Source of the DNA: Ahaetulla prasina
Taxonomy: Eukaryota; Chordata; Lepidosauria; Squamata; Colubridae
Direction: 5' to 3'
NCBI RefSeq assembly: GCF_028640845.1
Contig: NC_080541.1
Span: 141,945,464-142,009,463 of the forward strand
Length of the DNA: 64,000 bases
Shown here: positions 33,560 through 47,061 of the stretch, one piece after another
Position numbering within the stretch: the stretch's first letter is position 1
How the letters are laid out: each line of letters starts with the position of its first letter
Position numbers and translations under genes: made by a program
The notes under the pieces: generated by a model
The model's database searches: none
Seen by the model: the letters and a program-made list of their open reading frames with translations, nothing else
What the model was told of the DNA's origin: nothing

Positions 33560-34482
33560 GCCAAGACACTTCCAATTTTACACGGGAGAAAACCCAAACA
33601 ACCAAAGACCTACATACAAACACCCGTGAAAACCTCAGAAAACAAATATATATATGGATGGATGGATGGATGGATGGATGGATGGATGGATGGATGGCTA
33701 GATGGATGAATGAATGTTTCTTCTGGAAAAATATTTGGTACAGGTCAATCCTGGAGGCAAATATTAGGTTGTTTGCCCCAGATATAACAGGTAAAAAGGC
33801 CAATGCACTCAGAGAACCATTGTTTCAGGATCATGGGAGATAATAGTTCCTTTGCATTTATCAGACTGCTCTTGAAAATATGTCCAATTCTGGACATAAT
33901 ACTTTAAAAGGAACATGGAAAAGTTGGATTAGATTCAGAGGAATGTTTTACAATGACAATGGTCTGAAAGACTGTGGTGACAACCGTCTCTATATATTTA
34001 AAACACTGTCATATGTTGGAAGGAGCAGACTCTTCTCTGTTGAAACTTTAAGCAGGGCAAGACCCAATTGGATGAAACTAAATCAGGTGGAAGCTGAATA
34101 TTAGGAGGAATTTCCTGATAGGAAAACTTATTAAACATGGAACAATCTGCCTAGAATTCACTCAATGAAGGTTTTCCTACAAGGTCTGGATGGCCATTTT
34201 TAGGGATGGTTTAATGAATTCCTGCAATAAATGTTGGATGAGGTAATCTATTCTAGAATTTCAAACTCATATTCTGATTTTAGGAAGCTTACATATGAAA
34301 AAGGAGTTGGAAAAATATTTCTAAGAAAGGCTGTACATATTATATAGTAATTAGGAATTAAATTCAGATGATGCGAATAAAGCCACACATTCACACAATT
34401 TCTTTTAATTGCATTTACACAGTTATGCCTTATTTTGTCAGAATTCTTCTTGATTCAGGAATTTTTCAACTTAATATTACAA

Positions 34483-34673
34483 CAGAGATGGGATTCAAAT
34501 CCCGGTGCTACTGGTTCGCTATTGGTGGTGCACAGGCGGGCTTACTTTGTGAGTGCACAGCGCTTCTGCACATGCACAGAGCGTTTTTGGTGATGTCTGG
34601 GTGGGCGGAGTCTCCCGCCGCCGCCACTACTGGTTCACCCTAACCAGGGCGAACCGGTAGAAACCTACCCCTG
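34483..34673 (+). mobile_element. hAT-type miniature transposon
   Basis: 191 bp between perfect 8-bp repeats TATTACAA (34475-34482, 34674-34681). Starts CAGAGATGGGATTCAAATCC, ends AGAAACCTACCCCTG. Related to 63134. Confidence 0.85.
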
Positions 34674-35555
34674 TATTACAAGCATGTCATATAATCTTGA
34701 GTGCAAAATTTGTTAAGACAAAAGTAATTGATTTTGAGGTGGGCAAGTATTTTTATTTAAAGAGAATTATGAAAATACTCGTTAGGCTATAATAACTGAA
34801 ATATGGAACTGTTTTAAAATAGTTATTGAACAGGTTTATGATATGGAAGCAAACCATTTTGAAAGTGCAGATTCTAAATAATGCTGTTGTTTACATTCTC
34901 TCTATAACTTTATATTTCTATACTGTATAATCTTCTAGAGAAGCATCTTTCTTTTTTTTTAAATGGGAACAAAACTCTTGGGGAGTACTTTTTAGAAAAT
35001 GTGTTAATTCATTACAACTAGTTGATTTCTGTTGATAATTCTGTTTTAAAATATGTATCTTCTGTATTTGGATTTATTTGTTTAAATGAATAATTTTTTT
35101 GATCAGTGCTTTCTATTTTTTCCCTCGAGAAGGTAAACAACTATATGCATTCAGAATGGAGAACATATCTAGCTGCAGAAAAATGTTTTTGTTTTGTTTT
35201 CTTATGAAAGCAATAAAAATATGAGAGAAGGAGTTAGCAGAGCTGTAAGCTAACCTCGGAAGTCAACATCAAAATATTTTGATATTATTGTCTGGTAAAC
35301 TTCCTGGTTGTATCTATGGAGTCACCAGGAGTCAAGAGTGATTTGGAGAGTTCACATATTAAGCTTGGAATAAAAACAATTTTCTGAAGCATCAACATAC
35401 ATTGATTCGGAAGCATTAATTCTAGGAATTAAAAAAATTGAAATCAAGGTCTCGTTGAATTCTATTCAGACTTTATATTGATATAATGAGTTATACAGTT
35501 GTAAGTATGTTTGTATTTTCTAAATTAAATTGTTTCTTTATTTTTATTTTTGTAG

Positions 35556-35654
<99 letters not shown>

Positions 35655-35934
35655 TAATGCTTTAAAATATTCAAAATGCTTTAAAGATAGTGAAAGCAAT
35701 TTGGTAGATCTGGCCACCTTGAAGAGATTATCTCATATTTTAGTGATATAAATCTTGCATTCTATACAATGTGTTCTCTCTCCACTGAGCAAATTTCTTT
35801 GGGTTTTCCTCATTATAAAAATGAAAATTTAACATTGAGACAAGAGAGGACAAGTCTGGACCAAATTCTTTCCTTTATATATCCCATACTAATATGCTGC
35901 TTATTACTGATGATTGCCAATGGACTATATTAAT

Positions 35935-36080
35935 ATTTAAGATTTTTATCCACTGTTATTCTCAAGGCAGCAAACATCTTTCTCCTCCTATTTTCCCAGA
36001 ACAACAACCCTATGAGGTGAGAGAAAGTGACTGGCCCAAAGCCACCCAGCCAGCTTTCATGCCTAAGGCGGGTCTATAAA
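35935..36080 (+). mobile_element. MIR/L2-like SINE fragment
   Basis: CCAGAACAACAACCCTATGA, GTGACTGGCCCAAAGCCACC: the same core as 18672. Confidence 0.55.
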
Positions 36081-37069
36081 TTTCATAAGTAGGGTTGTGT
36101 TCAAATACATTCCAGATTTCTCCAGATCATATTACTGTATAGTCTTGAGTAATGTTTAACAGATTATTCTATCACCTCCTTTATTTTTGTGGAAATATAT
36201 CTGATTACATACCAAATAAAAGTAACATATCTTGTTCCTTACACAGTTGATAAGCCAAGCAATTCATCTGGTTTGTTTCATTTTAAAAATACTTCTATTA
36301 AACAAAATGTACAGGTCTTGATTACTTTTCTAATCTTTATTTTTTTCATTCTTCGGTCTAATTTAGTCATTAATTTGTCATATTTGTGATTAATAACAGC
36401 CTTAAAGAGTTCAACTTTCATTCCAGATCTTTTGTTAATTTTCTTAATGGGTCGGATGATATTATCTGACATTATGCAATTCATATATAAGAATATTTTT
36501 AATTTATGATAAAGAACAGGTATCAAGTTGGGCAAATACATGCATACATAGAACTACTAGAAGGAACAAGGGAAGAAAAATGTTAGTCACTTGCTCCAGT
36601 GATCATGCTTCTTTAATCCAAACAAAGACCTAAATGGTTAAGGGTGGGTAACATATTCCCTCAGACTCTCTTTCTTCCTTGTGGGTTTTCTGGATCTATT
36701 CCCTTTCTCTTGTCAACGAACCTCCAGATGGCTGTTCGTGCACCACAATTTTTCCCAGTTTTTCACTGTGTATATATAACACTGTCCCATGAAACTTAGT
36801 TAGCCGTTGGCTTCTCATACAATAGTCTGAACAATTCCTTTTAAAAATGCATTACATTTCTGATACCTAGAACATCCTTAAACAATGTAGTTTTCCCCAC
36901 TAATTAGGCCAATATGCTCACTGTAAATGCTTTGACATGCAGTTTCATCTAGAAGTTCTCTCACTCTCTTCCCTCCTTATGGACTACACCCCTCATTTGC
37001 TTCTCTTCACTTATCCTCTGCTTGGCATTCCAAACCTCAATTTATTTCTAGCCGAATCTTTTAGATCCA

Positions 37070-37335
37070 TGGTTCCCAAACTGTGTGCCAGGGTGCTACA
37101 GAATGAACTTGGACTGTGGAATATTTCATATTTTTAAGGGAAACATAGCAGTACCCAACATTTTCTGAACATAGCACAAACTACTACTATTAGTTTCTGC
37201 TGCTCTCAAAAATTTAAAATATCCCACAGTCTCTATGAACTTGCTTCTTGGATACTGTGAGATGCTGTGGAAAAATTTCTGAGATGCTACAAGCACTGAA
37301 TGGAGAAAATGTAGGAACGTCTGGACTAAGCAGTT
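37070..37335. mobile_element. hAT-like fragment
   Basis: Begins CCATGGTTCCCAAACTGTGT and ends near GGAACGTCTGGACTAAG, resembling hAT termini. No target duplication found. Confidence 0.4.
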
Positions 37336-38639
37336 TCCTCACAGGCAAAACTTCAGCTGTTCATTGTCCATATTGATCTTAATTCTTTACACAAAGACTC
37401 TTGTATTCTCTATTTTGCCACTTACTCAGAATATCTTTTTACTGCTAGGTAAAGATAAATAATTATTTAAATTTCTATAGCCACCCAACTCAACCAAGTG
37501 ACTGGGCAGCAGTAGATTTCCTATCCACCTAGTGCCAAATGAACTCACTTTCTCCATTTTTTTTAATGATTGCTGAACAAATTGTCAGTGAGGATTATTT
37601 GTATTTAGTTTAGTTTTTTTAAAGACCTTTTGCCTTGTACAAGTTCAGTGCAATTATAGGATCAAAATAGATATGAAAAACTCAGGATAGAAACTTATTA
37701 TGGATATACTGTAACTGGAAGTTATTTCTTTGTTCTTTTCACAATGACTTTGCAGTGCTTGGTTTAAAAACAAAGTATTGTTATATAAAGTTGGAATTTC
37801 TTGATAAACCTTTTGATTAATGCAAAATAACTGCTGATTCAGTTTTCTGAAGAACCTGGCAAAATGCTAAGATCAAAGCTTTGTCAGCCAAAGCTATTTG
37901 TAATCACCTGGAGTTTAGAGAATTGTCTGGAATGTATTCTGAATAGAAAGTATCAGTATTTAAAATAGAGACAGTTCATCAGTGATAGGGAAGTTATTTT
38001 AAAGCCTGCTGAGTTGTATATTCCTCTGTATTTTATTAAACAACAAACAGTTGGAGTTGAAGAAAAAAACAATCATTTGATTTTGCAACTTAATGCCATC
38101 TCCTGAAATTGATCATTCAGAATATACTTTTAAAAACTATTTGACTTAAGATAAAGAAAGATCACATTAACACCCCACTCACAATGTTATTTTTCAGTTT
38201 TTAAGATCATAAGCTATTAGGTCTACATCTATTTCCTTCCTTTTTCCTTTCCCATGCAGTACTGAATATAATTGTAGGCGATTATTTTTGCTCTTTTCAA
38301 AGTCTTACCTTTCTCTAAAATAGAACTAAAAAATTGAGCTTTGCTGGATTTGGAGAACTTTAAAAGGCAAAAATTACAGAAGGCACCTTTTAATGGAATG
38401 CACAAAGTTTGATGTTGACCTTGAATCAAGATGAGCACACCTAATCTTGTGAAATCCTGAAAGCAGGTGTAAACCTTTCATCCTCTCTTCGTCCCTGCAT
38501 CCTCCCTTCTTTGAAATAATAATGTAAATAAATACTAGCATGCTCATTTTGTCATCCAGCAATGAATATGGTAGGTGAAGTCTAGATACTTCATATCTAT
38601 CACACTCAAACAATCTATTATAAAAGTTTAAAAATGAAG

Positions 38640-38846
38640 TTAAATGTAATCTGACAAGAATTTTTTAAATACATCTCTGCTGTAGCTTGAATTCACTGTA
38701 TTGTTTCCATTATACTTGCAAATTAAACTCAGTATGATATCTTCTAGAGTCTTTCCAAGTATCGAACTGAAAGAAATTGGCTTATAGTTTGCTGAACCTT
38801 CCTTTTTCTTCCGTTTGTAAATAGGATCCATTTGGCACTTCACCAT
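38640..38846 (-). pseudogene. LINE reverse transcriptase fragment (CR1-like)
   Basis: The reverse frame PIYKRKKKEGSANYKPISFS then SILGKTLEDIIL matches the early RT motif of CR1-type LINEs (PxxKKGDK...NYRPISL...GK). Too short and diverged to be active. Confidence 0.6.
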
Positions 38847-39312
38847 AAGGCAATCCTGGGCAATTTATGACCCTTGGGCCATATCTGTCCCTTTGCCTGT
38901 CCATTTTGGACCTGCATGAGGTGAATCACAAATTAGAAATCAAATGTAAATAAATCTATGCCGTACATGCAATACAACTGCGTTCCATTTTTTGGGAGGC
39001 AACGGCTTTTTTAAAAAAATGTATACATGTGCATGTTAGCATGCCTACTACCTTCACAAACCTCCACAACAGTCCCAGGTTGTTATATGGCCCCTTGGGA
39101 AAATTAATTGCCATACCATCAGCTTGTTCCTAGGATGCAGAAACGCAAGTCAGCCAAATGTTTGTCTTCTATCATGAAGGGGAGTTGTCAGAATTAAGGG
39201 GGCCAGCAAATGATAGGTGAAAGAAAATTTTAACCAATAAGAGAAGTGAGAAATGCAGGTTATTTACTCAAACAATGATTCCATACATATCAGAGCATTT
39301 AAGACAAAGCAT

Positions 39313-39935
39313 TTAAGAACCTTGAAGAGAGCATGCAAAAACTTGGACTAAAATATCTAGGGGTTTAAAAGTATTATAGATGCATACCTGTAAACCGTAA
39401 AACATCTGCAGAACAGGTTTAGGTTTAAACAGTTTTATAGCAGCAGGGATGAACCTGTCGCCCCTGGAATAGTACAAACTCAATGTTTTCTTGATTCTGC
39501 TATTAGCTTTGTCAGACACAGCTCTAATTTCTTTCCCAACAGGCTCTAGATTGCAAAATATTGTTCATTTAAATAGTTAAACGCAAGAAACTTATATAAA
39601 AAAATCAAATGTTATAGGTTAAGTGAGAGGAAGTATAGCTACTATTTAGGAGTTCAGTTATTCATTGAATTGAATAATGGGACATCACAAGTGTGAGTCA
39701 TATGCATTGACATCATCATATATTATTATTTATTATTTATTTGTCAACAAGAACAAGGAAACAAGTAACAGTAGACACATAGACATGGACACATGAAAAA
39801 AAATTGGCATAAATAAAATGATATAAATAGGCAAAACATAGCCATAAACATATAGAATGATTACATATAAATGGGGACAGTAGAACAAGGACGGTAGGCA
39901 CGCTGGTGCGCTTATGCACACCCCCTGATCCAGCA
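39313..39935 (-). mobile_element. LINE 3' fragment
   Basis: A reverse frame with YSRGDRFIPAAIKLF resembles the C-terminus of LINE proteins (..FIPAAI.LLN). 39725-39935 contains TTATTTGTCAACAAGAACAA and GGACGGTAGGCACGCTGGTG, sequence I associate with snake CR1-like elements. Confidence 0.5.
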
Positions 39936-39940
39936 TGTTA

Positions 39941-42119
39941 TTTACATCAATTTACATTATTTATGTAACAACATTAGGATCTATAGCAAGTAGTCTATTG
40001 CTTCAAAGTCTATTAAAACAAGTTTTCACCGAATTAATGAGCTTTGGGGCTGAATTACCATGAACTGATTTTCTTTTATACTGATGTGGCTGGCATACTC
40101 AGCAGCAGAACCAGCTGTTTGGTGTGTACCTTTCAGCAGCACAGGCCTCTAGAACTGGGCTGACTGGGTTCTTGTATTGGAACCTGAAAAGCTGATATCT
40201 GAGTGAGCCACATCACTTTGGTCAAAGAAAGCGGATTCCTGATTGGGTTCCTTGTCCAATTGGTCTATTTTGAAGAAATTTTAAAGAGTAACAGTTCCTG
40301 GTTGTCCTGTCTTCGAGCTTGCCTGCTGATTATGTAGAGGGGGACTTCTGATTGGTTTATTTTTGAAGAATTTCTCATTTGGGCAGATTTGATACAGGGA
40401 CACTACTAAATGTAAAAACCTATGCCAATAAGTTTTCATATATCTTAGTAAGGCTTCTATTGAACCGTGCTGTGTTAAAATTCATCTGTAGAACCTAGAG
40501 AAAAAATCACAGAACAATACTCTCATTAAACTCCTGTGCTGTTCTATAAAAAAAAAAGGAACACTAATTTCTCATATAATGAATAAACACTGCTCATAGT
40601 AAATAATGAAATGAATATTTGTTAATGTGTTATGTACTTGAATCTTGTAGAGAAGATATTTTAAATTAACCTGATTTAATTTTGAGTGATCTTTTTATTT
40701 AAAAACCTATGAGCAGATATGATCTTTCAATTATTGTGCTGTAAATTGAATGCACATAATAATCACTAGATTATTACATCTTGAATGTAATAATCACTAG
40801 TAACCAGGAAAAACATTTTCATGCATGCCTGAATTGCCAGATATACATATGCCTCCTGACATGTACCACTTCAATAGTCCAAACATTCAATCTGAACAAA
40901 AATATACTTGATAGCCTACTTATCATAATCAATAATTTAATTTTTGTGATTGGATTATACCATAGGTATGTTGAATTTGATAACCTATTCACTTGGAACA
41001 GGTTTCACCAATGAAAAATTATACAACAATGAAACAGTGTTTGTACACTACAGTAATCCATATGGCTCTGAGCAAAGAACAATTCAAAAGTGTAATACAT
41101 TACAGGAATTAGTGGAAGAAAGGTTTTAAAGAATTCATTACACACATATACAATTTCTAGAACTTTAAAACATGTCTGGCACTGAAGAATGTTTCTTTGT
41201 TTCCATGAGTGGCCCATCTTGATGTTGCTATGGAAAGAATATATTGTACAATGATCGCTTTGTTAATAGTGTATTGCAAATATATTCTGGTCTTGTCAGA
41301 ACATGCTGCTCTCCTGTAGAAATAAAAATAAGGATCCCTCATTCTGAAAGACAGATAAGCTTCTAGAGATTTAGTACAGTACCAACTCCTTAGCTGTGGT
41401 TTCATAAGCTGTTCCTGCAAATCTTTCAGTGTTCTGAGAATGAGGTTGTAGACAAATTTGCTAAAATACATTCCAATGTGTATTTCTCTGCTCGGTTCAC
41501 CAGATGTGGAAATTGAATTTGTTATTTTATTTTTTAGATTTCTTCCAGAAGCTCAAGTTGGTGTACCAAGCACTCCCCCCTTTCTTTTTACCCCCCAAAG
41601 TGGAGTTGGTTGAATCTTGGTTTCCCAAACCTCAGTGAAGTAAAATAGTGTCTGAAGCCATTAAAGTATCCTAAGATCATGTATCTGAAATGTAGTAAAG
41701 GAAAGAAAGAGAAGTGTATTTCACTTTATAAACGCTGCACAATCAAAAACGTAAGAAATAGCCCAGGAAAAATAGGAAGATGTATCTTTGAAAACACTAC
41801 AGAGAAAGAAAGAAAGAGAGGGAGGGAGGGAGAGAGGAGGAGAGAGAACCCTCTATTGATCCTGTACAACCTGTACAATTTCAACATTGCATAACTTTTT
41901 AAAAATAAAATTATAAAATTATTAATTATTAATTATAAAATTAAACTTAAGCATGAAGTGCTTAATATTGTGACTTCAGTATGGTCAGTTGAGCAGGAAG
42001 CTTACAAAATATACAAAATATAAATTTGTTGATACCCTAAATCCTGTTTTTTATACCTTACTTGGCACTAAGTCTGCAAGGTAGGTTGTGACTCAAGCCA
42101 GTCCAAAGTGTGAAGTTCG
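39941..42119. other. Intron 5, middle part
   Basis: No exon or named repeat recognised. A purine-rich (GAAA/GGGA) tract lies near 41805-41850. Confidence 0.4.
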
Positions 42120-42127
42120 ATCTAGTA

Positions 42128-42557
42128 CAGGGGTGTCAAACTCGATTTCATTTAGGGTGTGTTTGACCTCGGGGGTAGGTGGGTGAGGCCAAGGGCGTGG
42201 CCAGCTCAACATTACTCGTGTTGGGGAACCTGTGGTGGCCCGAGCGGTCTGCCAGTAAAAACGGGCTTCCGAGCTTCGTTTTCAGCTGCAATGGCCTCTT
42301 GCAGTCCTCTGCCAGCGAAAACGGAGCTTGGCAGAGCCACGGACGGCCCTTGTGAGTTCCACTTTGTGCGATGGCCTCCTGCAACCATCTGCCAGCGAAA
42401 ACAAAACTTGGGAGTGCCGCACACATCTCAAGCTCCATTTTTGCTAGCAGAGGCACTGCGGGCCAGTCCTTTGCTGTTTCCAGGGCATCCCCACAGGCCA
42501 TATCTAAGCACCCCTTGGGCCATATCTGGTCTCCGGGCTTTGAGTTTGACACCCTTG
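42128..42557 (+). mobile_element. hAT-type miniature transposon
   Basis: 430 bp with inverted ends CAGGGGTGTCAAACTC / GAGTTTGACACCCTTG and an 8-bp flank differing by one base (ATCTAGTA 42120-42127; GTCTAGTA 42558-42565). The interior is GC-rich and gives long but meaningless open frames on both strands. Confidence 0.85.
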
Positions 42558-43179
42558 GTCTAGTATGATTTAAAAAATTGATACCAGATTCTATTTAATA
42601 TGATCTAAAATGCAAATAGCATGAGGCTAGTGCGTGTATGGTTGACGCTAGCTCATGCACAGTTGTGCTGGGTTTTTAGATGCTAATTGATTGTGCAAAA
42701 TGGAGAAAAGCTCCATTTGAGGAAAGCTCAAAAAAGGAAAGGCTGATTTTGAAGAACCACAGCAGAATACTGTAGTAATGGCATTAATAGAGACCTACCT
42801 GTAGAGATTACTCCTAAATCCCCTGAAGGTCTATACTAAAAATTGGTATGAATTTTCCCTGAAGTCTCCTCTGTCAAGTACTGTAAGTCATTTTCATAGC
42901 AATTGCCCTGCCTATATAGAACTGGAAGAGCTAGCAAATTTTGAATGAAACTCTCCCAAAATTCCTCTTGAACAAAATTCCTTACAACTGCTTTCTCAAT
43001 AGGGGATTTTTTTTCCTGTCCATAACAGGCAACAGAATCTGTCAAGCAGTATTACATATAATTGCTAAACTTGCACCTATTTCTTGATTTCTCAATGATA
43101 GTTGAATGGGGAAGCACCAAAATCTGATTTTTAAGATGGCTTCTGAATTGTGCAAGCATCATCTGAATCAGATTTTATG

Positions 43180-43249
43180 ATAGCATAGCATAGCATAGCA
43201 TAGCATAGCATAGCATAGCATAGCATAGCATAGCATAGCATAGCATAGA
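43180..43249. repeat. (ATAGC)n pentanucleotide microsatellite
   Basis: About 14 units abutting the tail side of the LINE at 43250. Other copies of that LINE have (ATAGA)n at the same place, so the array probably grew from the LINE tail. Confidence 0.9.
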
Positions 43250-43500
43250 ATTCTATTCTTTATTGGCCAAGTGTGATTGGACACACAAGGAATTTGTCTT
43301 TGGTGCATATGCTCTCAGTGTACATAAAAGAAAAGATACCTTCATCAAGGTACAACACTTACAACTCTTAATGATAGTCATAGGGTACAAATTTAACACT
43401 TAATGATACAACATTTAATGATAGTTATAGGCTACAAATAAGCAATCAGGAAACAATATCAATATAAATCGTAAGGATACAAGCAACAAAGTTAGGTCTC
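43250..43500 (-). mobile_element. CR1-like LINE 3' end
   Basis: TTATTGGCCAAGTGTGATTG onward, same family as 15318 and 21222. Confidence 0.75.
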
Positions 43501-45785
43501 AGCATTAACAGAATCCCAGTACAATGTGTTTTGAAAGATTTTCTGTATCTTTTCTCCCAGATGTTCTGTTTGTTTGCTTGCTTTAAAATACCTAGCAACT
43601 GGATTGCAGTATGCAGTTAAATGTTATCAAACATCTTGATGTTGACTAAGAGCAACATAGTTGTTTGTTAATCATTCATCCTGATTTCTGACATGGAAGT
43701 TGAAAGATATCAGCATGAAGAAATATGAATTTGCTACGGGTTATATGTTACAATATGAAATTAGATTTGGTATCTGGGCACCTATATTAAATCCATAAGA
43801 GTGTGAATAAAGGACTACTTGCTTCCGGGGTAAAGATGTTTTGTGTATTTAAGGAAGTCGGGAATACTTGCATCCAAAAAGAGTTTCAGAAAAATTGACT
43901 CTGGAAGAAAATTAGTAATTTTCAGATGCTACACAAACAGCAGTTTGGATAAAATCAAAATTATTTCGGTATATTACAATCAGTAATTTGCATACCATTA
44001 AAATATTTGCTAATTCAGTTCTGTTTTTGGTGAAACTGAGTATTCAAACTTACAACATCGAGGCATATTCATTTATATTGTCTTGCTATAGGTGAGGAGA
44101 GCTATATGTGCTTTTACTCTTACAATTAAGGAGAAACTTTCACATCCAGAATTTTGTATACTGTTTATCAAGAAAAATTAATTTTACTTATGCAAATTTA
44201 TGTTTCTTCACAACTTTGTTTTCTAGTATTAGTTGAAGAGCTAGAAAATTTACACACTTTTTAATAACCATATCTTGATACCTGACCTTTACCTAAACAT
44301 CTTCTGCATCCATAAAACACTACTATAGAAAGTGCTTTTGACTGTAAATTCTCCTACTTGGACATGATTATAAGGGTGGACTACAGATGAATATGGATAT
44401 TGAGGAAAGAGTATTAGCTGAAATCATTTTTAAGTTGGCAGCTCTCCTTTTTTTAGATCGACATAGAAATTATAATTGAAAGCATTTCGATATTTATTGC
44501 ATAACACAAAAATAAGGTATAAGTATAAATTAGTTTACTGACACTTTCAAATGTACCCAGATTGCAGCTGGAAAGGCTTATTCATAATCTTTGGGCTATA
44601 TTATTTAACATTGTTTTAATCAATGAATTAAAGGGTTTTTTGGGGGGGGATTAAAAATTTAAAGAAAAGTATTTAAATAAGCCCAACATACAAAATGTAT
44701 TTTTTATAATAATGGGACTCTGAAATTTATTTATATCTTTTCTGAAAACAAATTATTTTTTTCAGATCACATTTCATTTATTATAGCTCATTTTTACTAC
44801 ATTAGACTTGTCAACTTTAATTACGATTATCTGGCAGTACATCATTTTCACACACTTGACACACATTTAAAACTTCCACTAAAGGTTCAGTTGCTATTCC
44901 ATGTGAATTCATTTTCATTTGCATCTTTAAAACATTATGGAGTTCTCAGTTTGATTGAAATCAACTATATATTGTAATGTTTTTGTAGTTTAGCCCGGTT
45001 ACAATCTTTATGTTTAATATAACTCATTGGGAAGACTCCAGTTGCCTTTGCTACTAACCTTGATTGTACTGCCTCAAATGTTGTAAAGCTCTATTGAATG
45101 ATGAATTATTTAAACAGAAAATATACTTAGCCTTGGGCAAGAATTTTATTCTGTATTTTTGCCTAGCTTTTCCTATGTATAATTTTCAAACTTTCCCTTT
45201 ATAAAACATTAACAAGTTTAATTAACAAAGAAATTGCTCTGTTTTTACAAATATGGTTTCTGCTTTATAAGCAAACTAACTATTCAGATTCTAACACTGA
45301 TCTATAATATTCGTTGCAATAACTGGCACAATTCTTCTCACAGGAGAAAATTACACACCCTGTTCCTATTGCTATTGATTATAGATTTATTTTATAACAC
45401 TATGTTTCATAAGTTAAAGAGAACATGCGTATACCCTTTCTGGGAAGATCATTTCCTTAGAAGTTGGTTGAACTGGAGGTCACAGGAATGGGGATTGATA
45501 TAAATGCAAAAATATGTATGACAAATACATTAAATACATTGTCCTCTTAACAACAATCCAATGAAATAGAACACTTTTAATAATAGTACATGACAGTATA
45601 TTTTTAATTGTAATTACAAAATGGATATTAGATATTCATAATTGTCTATAGACAATGGACATTTTGGTAAACATTAAGGCATTCAATTTTGATTCTAATA
45701 ACAAAATATTATATATGAATATGATAGTAACCGTACTGCTTTTAGATAAAGTAGACTTCAACAGTATGGTAGTACTAGTACTTGA
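43501..45785. other. Intron 5, 3' part
   Basis: AT-rich, nothing recognised. 45790-45960 holds a weak partial copy of the 58818 family. Confidence 0.4.
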
Positions 45786-46022
45786 CGTGCAACCTCAATT
45801 GTGATTGAAGTTTTGGTCGCTAAATGGTGTATGATTGTTAAGTGTATCACACAGTTAAGCTGCAATCATTGTAAATGCAAGCGAGTTGCCAAGCATTCAA
45901 ATCATAATTGCATGACCCTGATGGAAGTGCAACTATTTTGACCAGAGATATCGAGAGCTGTAATATTAAATATGTAATATGAATTTTAGAAATCAATAAA
46001 AACCTTAAAATCATATTCATCT

Positions 46023-46162
46023 ACCCTGTTTCCCCCAAAATAAGACATTCTCTGATAATAAGCCCAATTGGGCTTTTGAGCGCATGGCAATAAGGCCAAG
46101 CGTTTATTTCAGGGTTCAAAAAAATAGAAGACAGGGTCTTATTTTCAGGGAAACGTGATAGA
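46023..46162 (+). mobile_element. Miniature transposon, CCCTGTTTCCC family, internal deletion
   Basis: CCCTGTTTCCCCCAAAATAAG at the left and CTTATTTTCAGGGAAACGTG at the right; a shorter version of 14588-14854. Confidence 0.7.
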
Positions 46163-46172
46163 TGAATGTAAT

Positions 46173-46536
46173 ACAGTTAATCCTTGACTTAAACCCATTC
46201 ATTTAGTGACCATTCCAAGTTGCAACAGCACTGCAAAAAGTGACTTATGGCTGTTTTTCACACTTACGACCGTTGTAGTATCCCCATTGTCACACAATCA
46301 AAATTCAAATACTTGGCAACTGACTCGTATCTATGACAGTTGCGGTGTCTTGGGGTCATGTGATCAGCTTTTGCAACCAAAGTCAAGGGGGAAGCCAGAT
46401 TCACTAAACAACCATGTTAATAACAGTGATTCACAACTGGCAAGAAAGATTGTAAAATGGGGCAAAACTCACTTAACTGTCTTGCTTAGCAGTGGAAATT
46501 TTGGACTCGGTTTTCGTAAGTTGAGGACTACTTGAA
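46173..46536 (-). mobile_element. Miniature transposon of the 58818 family
   Basis: ACAGTTAATCCTTGACTTAA ... GTAAGTTGAGGACTACTTG, with the family interior in reverse order (TTTTTCACACTTACGACCGT near the left end). Confidence 0.7.
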
Positions 46537-46994
46537 GACGATAATAGTTTGAAAGACAATTTTGTTTACATATCATCTTCTACTGTTGTCTTCTATTTTA
46601 TTTTTATTCAGACTAGTCTATGAAAACCCTTATACTTAAATACCCTAAAAGGATGGGCTTTAAGAATAATTCCATTAAATGGGAATCTAAAGTGTCCAGA
46701 GATACTGTGCAATTTTCCGCCTTTCGAAAAATCAGTTACTTCATTTTAAAATAATACTATTAATCTTTTAAATAAACAGACATTCTTTAGTTAGTTAGTT
46801 CTTTAGTTCACACATTCTTTAGTTAGTTGAAGTGATCCCTCTCTACATGTTTAGGCGTATAATTGAACTATGATCTCAAGATTGAAGTTTTTAGAAATCT
46901 AAAAGCTTGTAGGCCATACATCACTCCCTTCAGTGTTGTTGTGATACATAGCTGCTCTCTGTTCCTCTGACAGGTTAATATTTTCTTTTCTTAG

Positions 46995-47061
46995 GGATGC
47001 TTCGTTTGGGAACTGTACATATAATCTATCTATTCTCGACTGTCTACAAGGACTAAAAAAG
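46995..47061 (+). CDS. CDC14A: CDC14A exon 6
   Basis: Completes R134 and encodes D135-K156, [20 protein letters not shown] then KK. Acceptor TTCTTAG, donor GTAACC. It is preceded by an ~11.4-kb intron rich in repeats. Confidence 0.95.

Larger units (their letters stand above)
33385..33650. mobile_element. Penelope-like inverted terminal repeats
   Basis: Near-perfect palindrome with arms of ~110 bp (33385-33498, 33507-33620) around a run of A, and an outer tail ending CCTCAGAAAACAAATATA. It is related to 1676-2010 but keeps both arms longer. Each arm contains a hammerhead-like core, listed separately. Confidence 0.7.
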
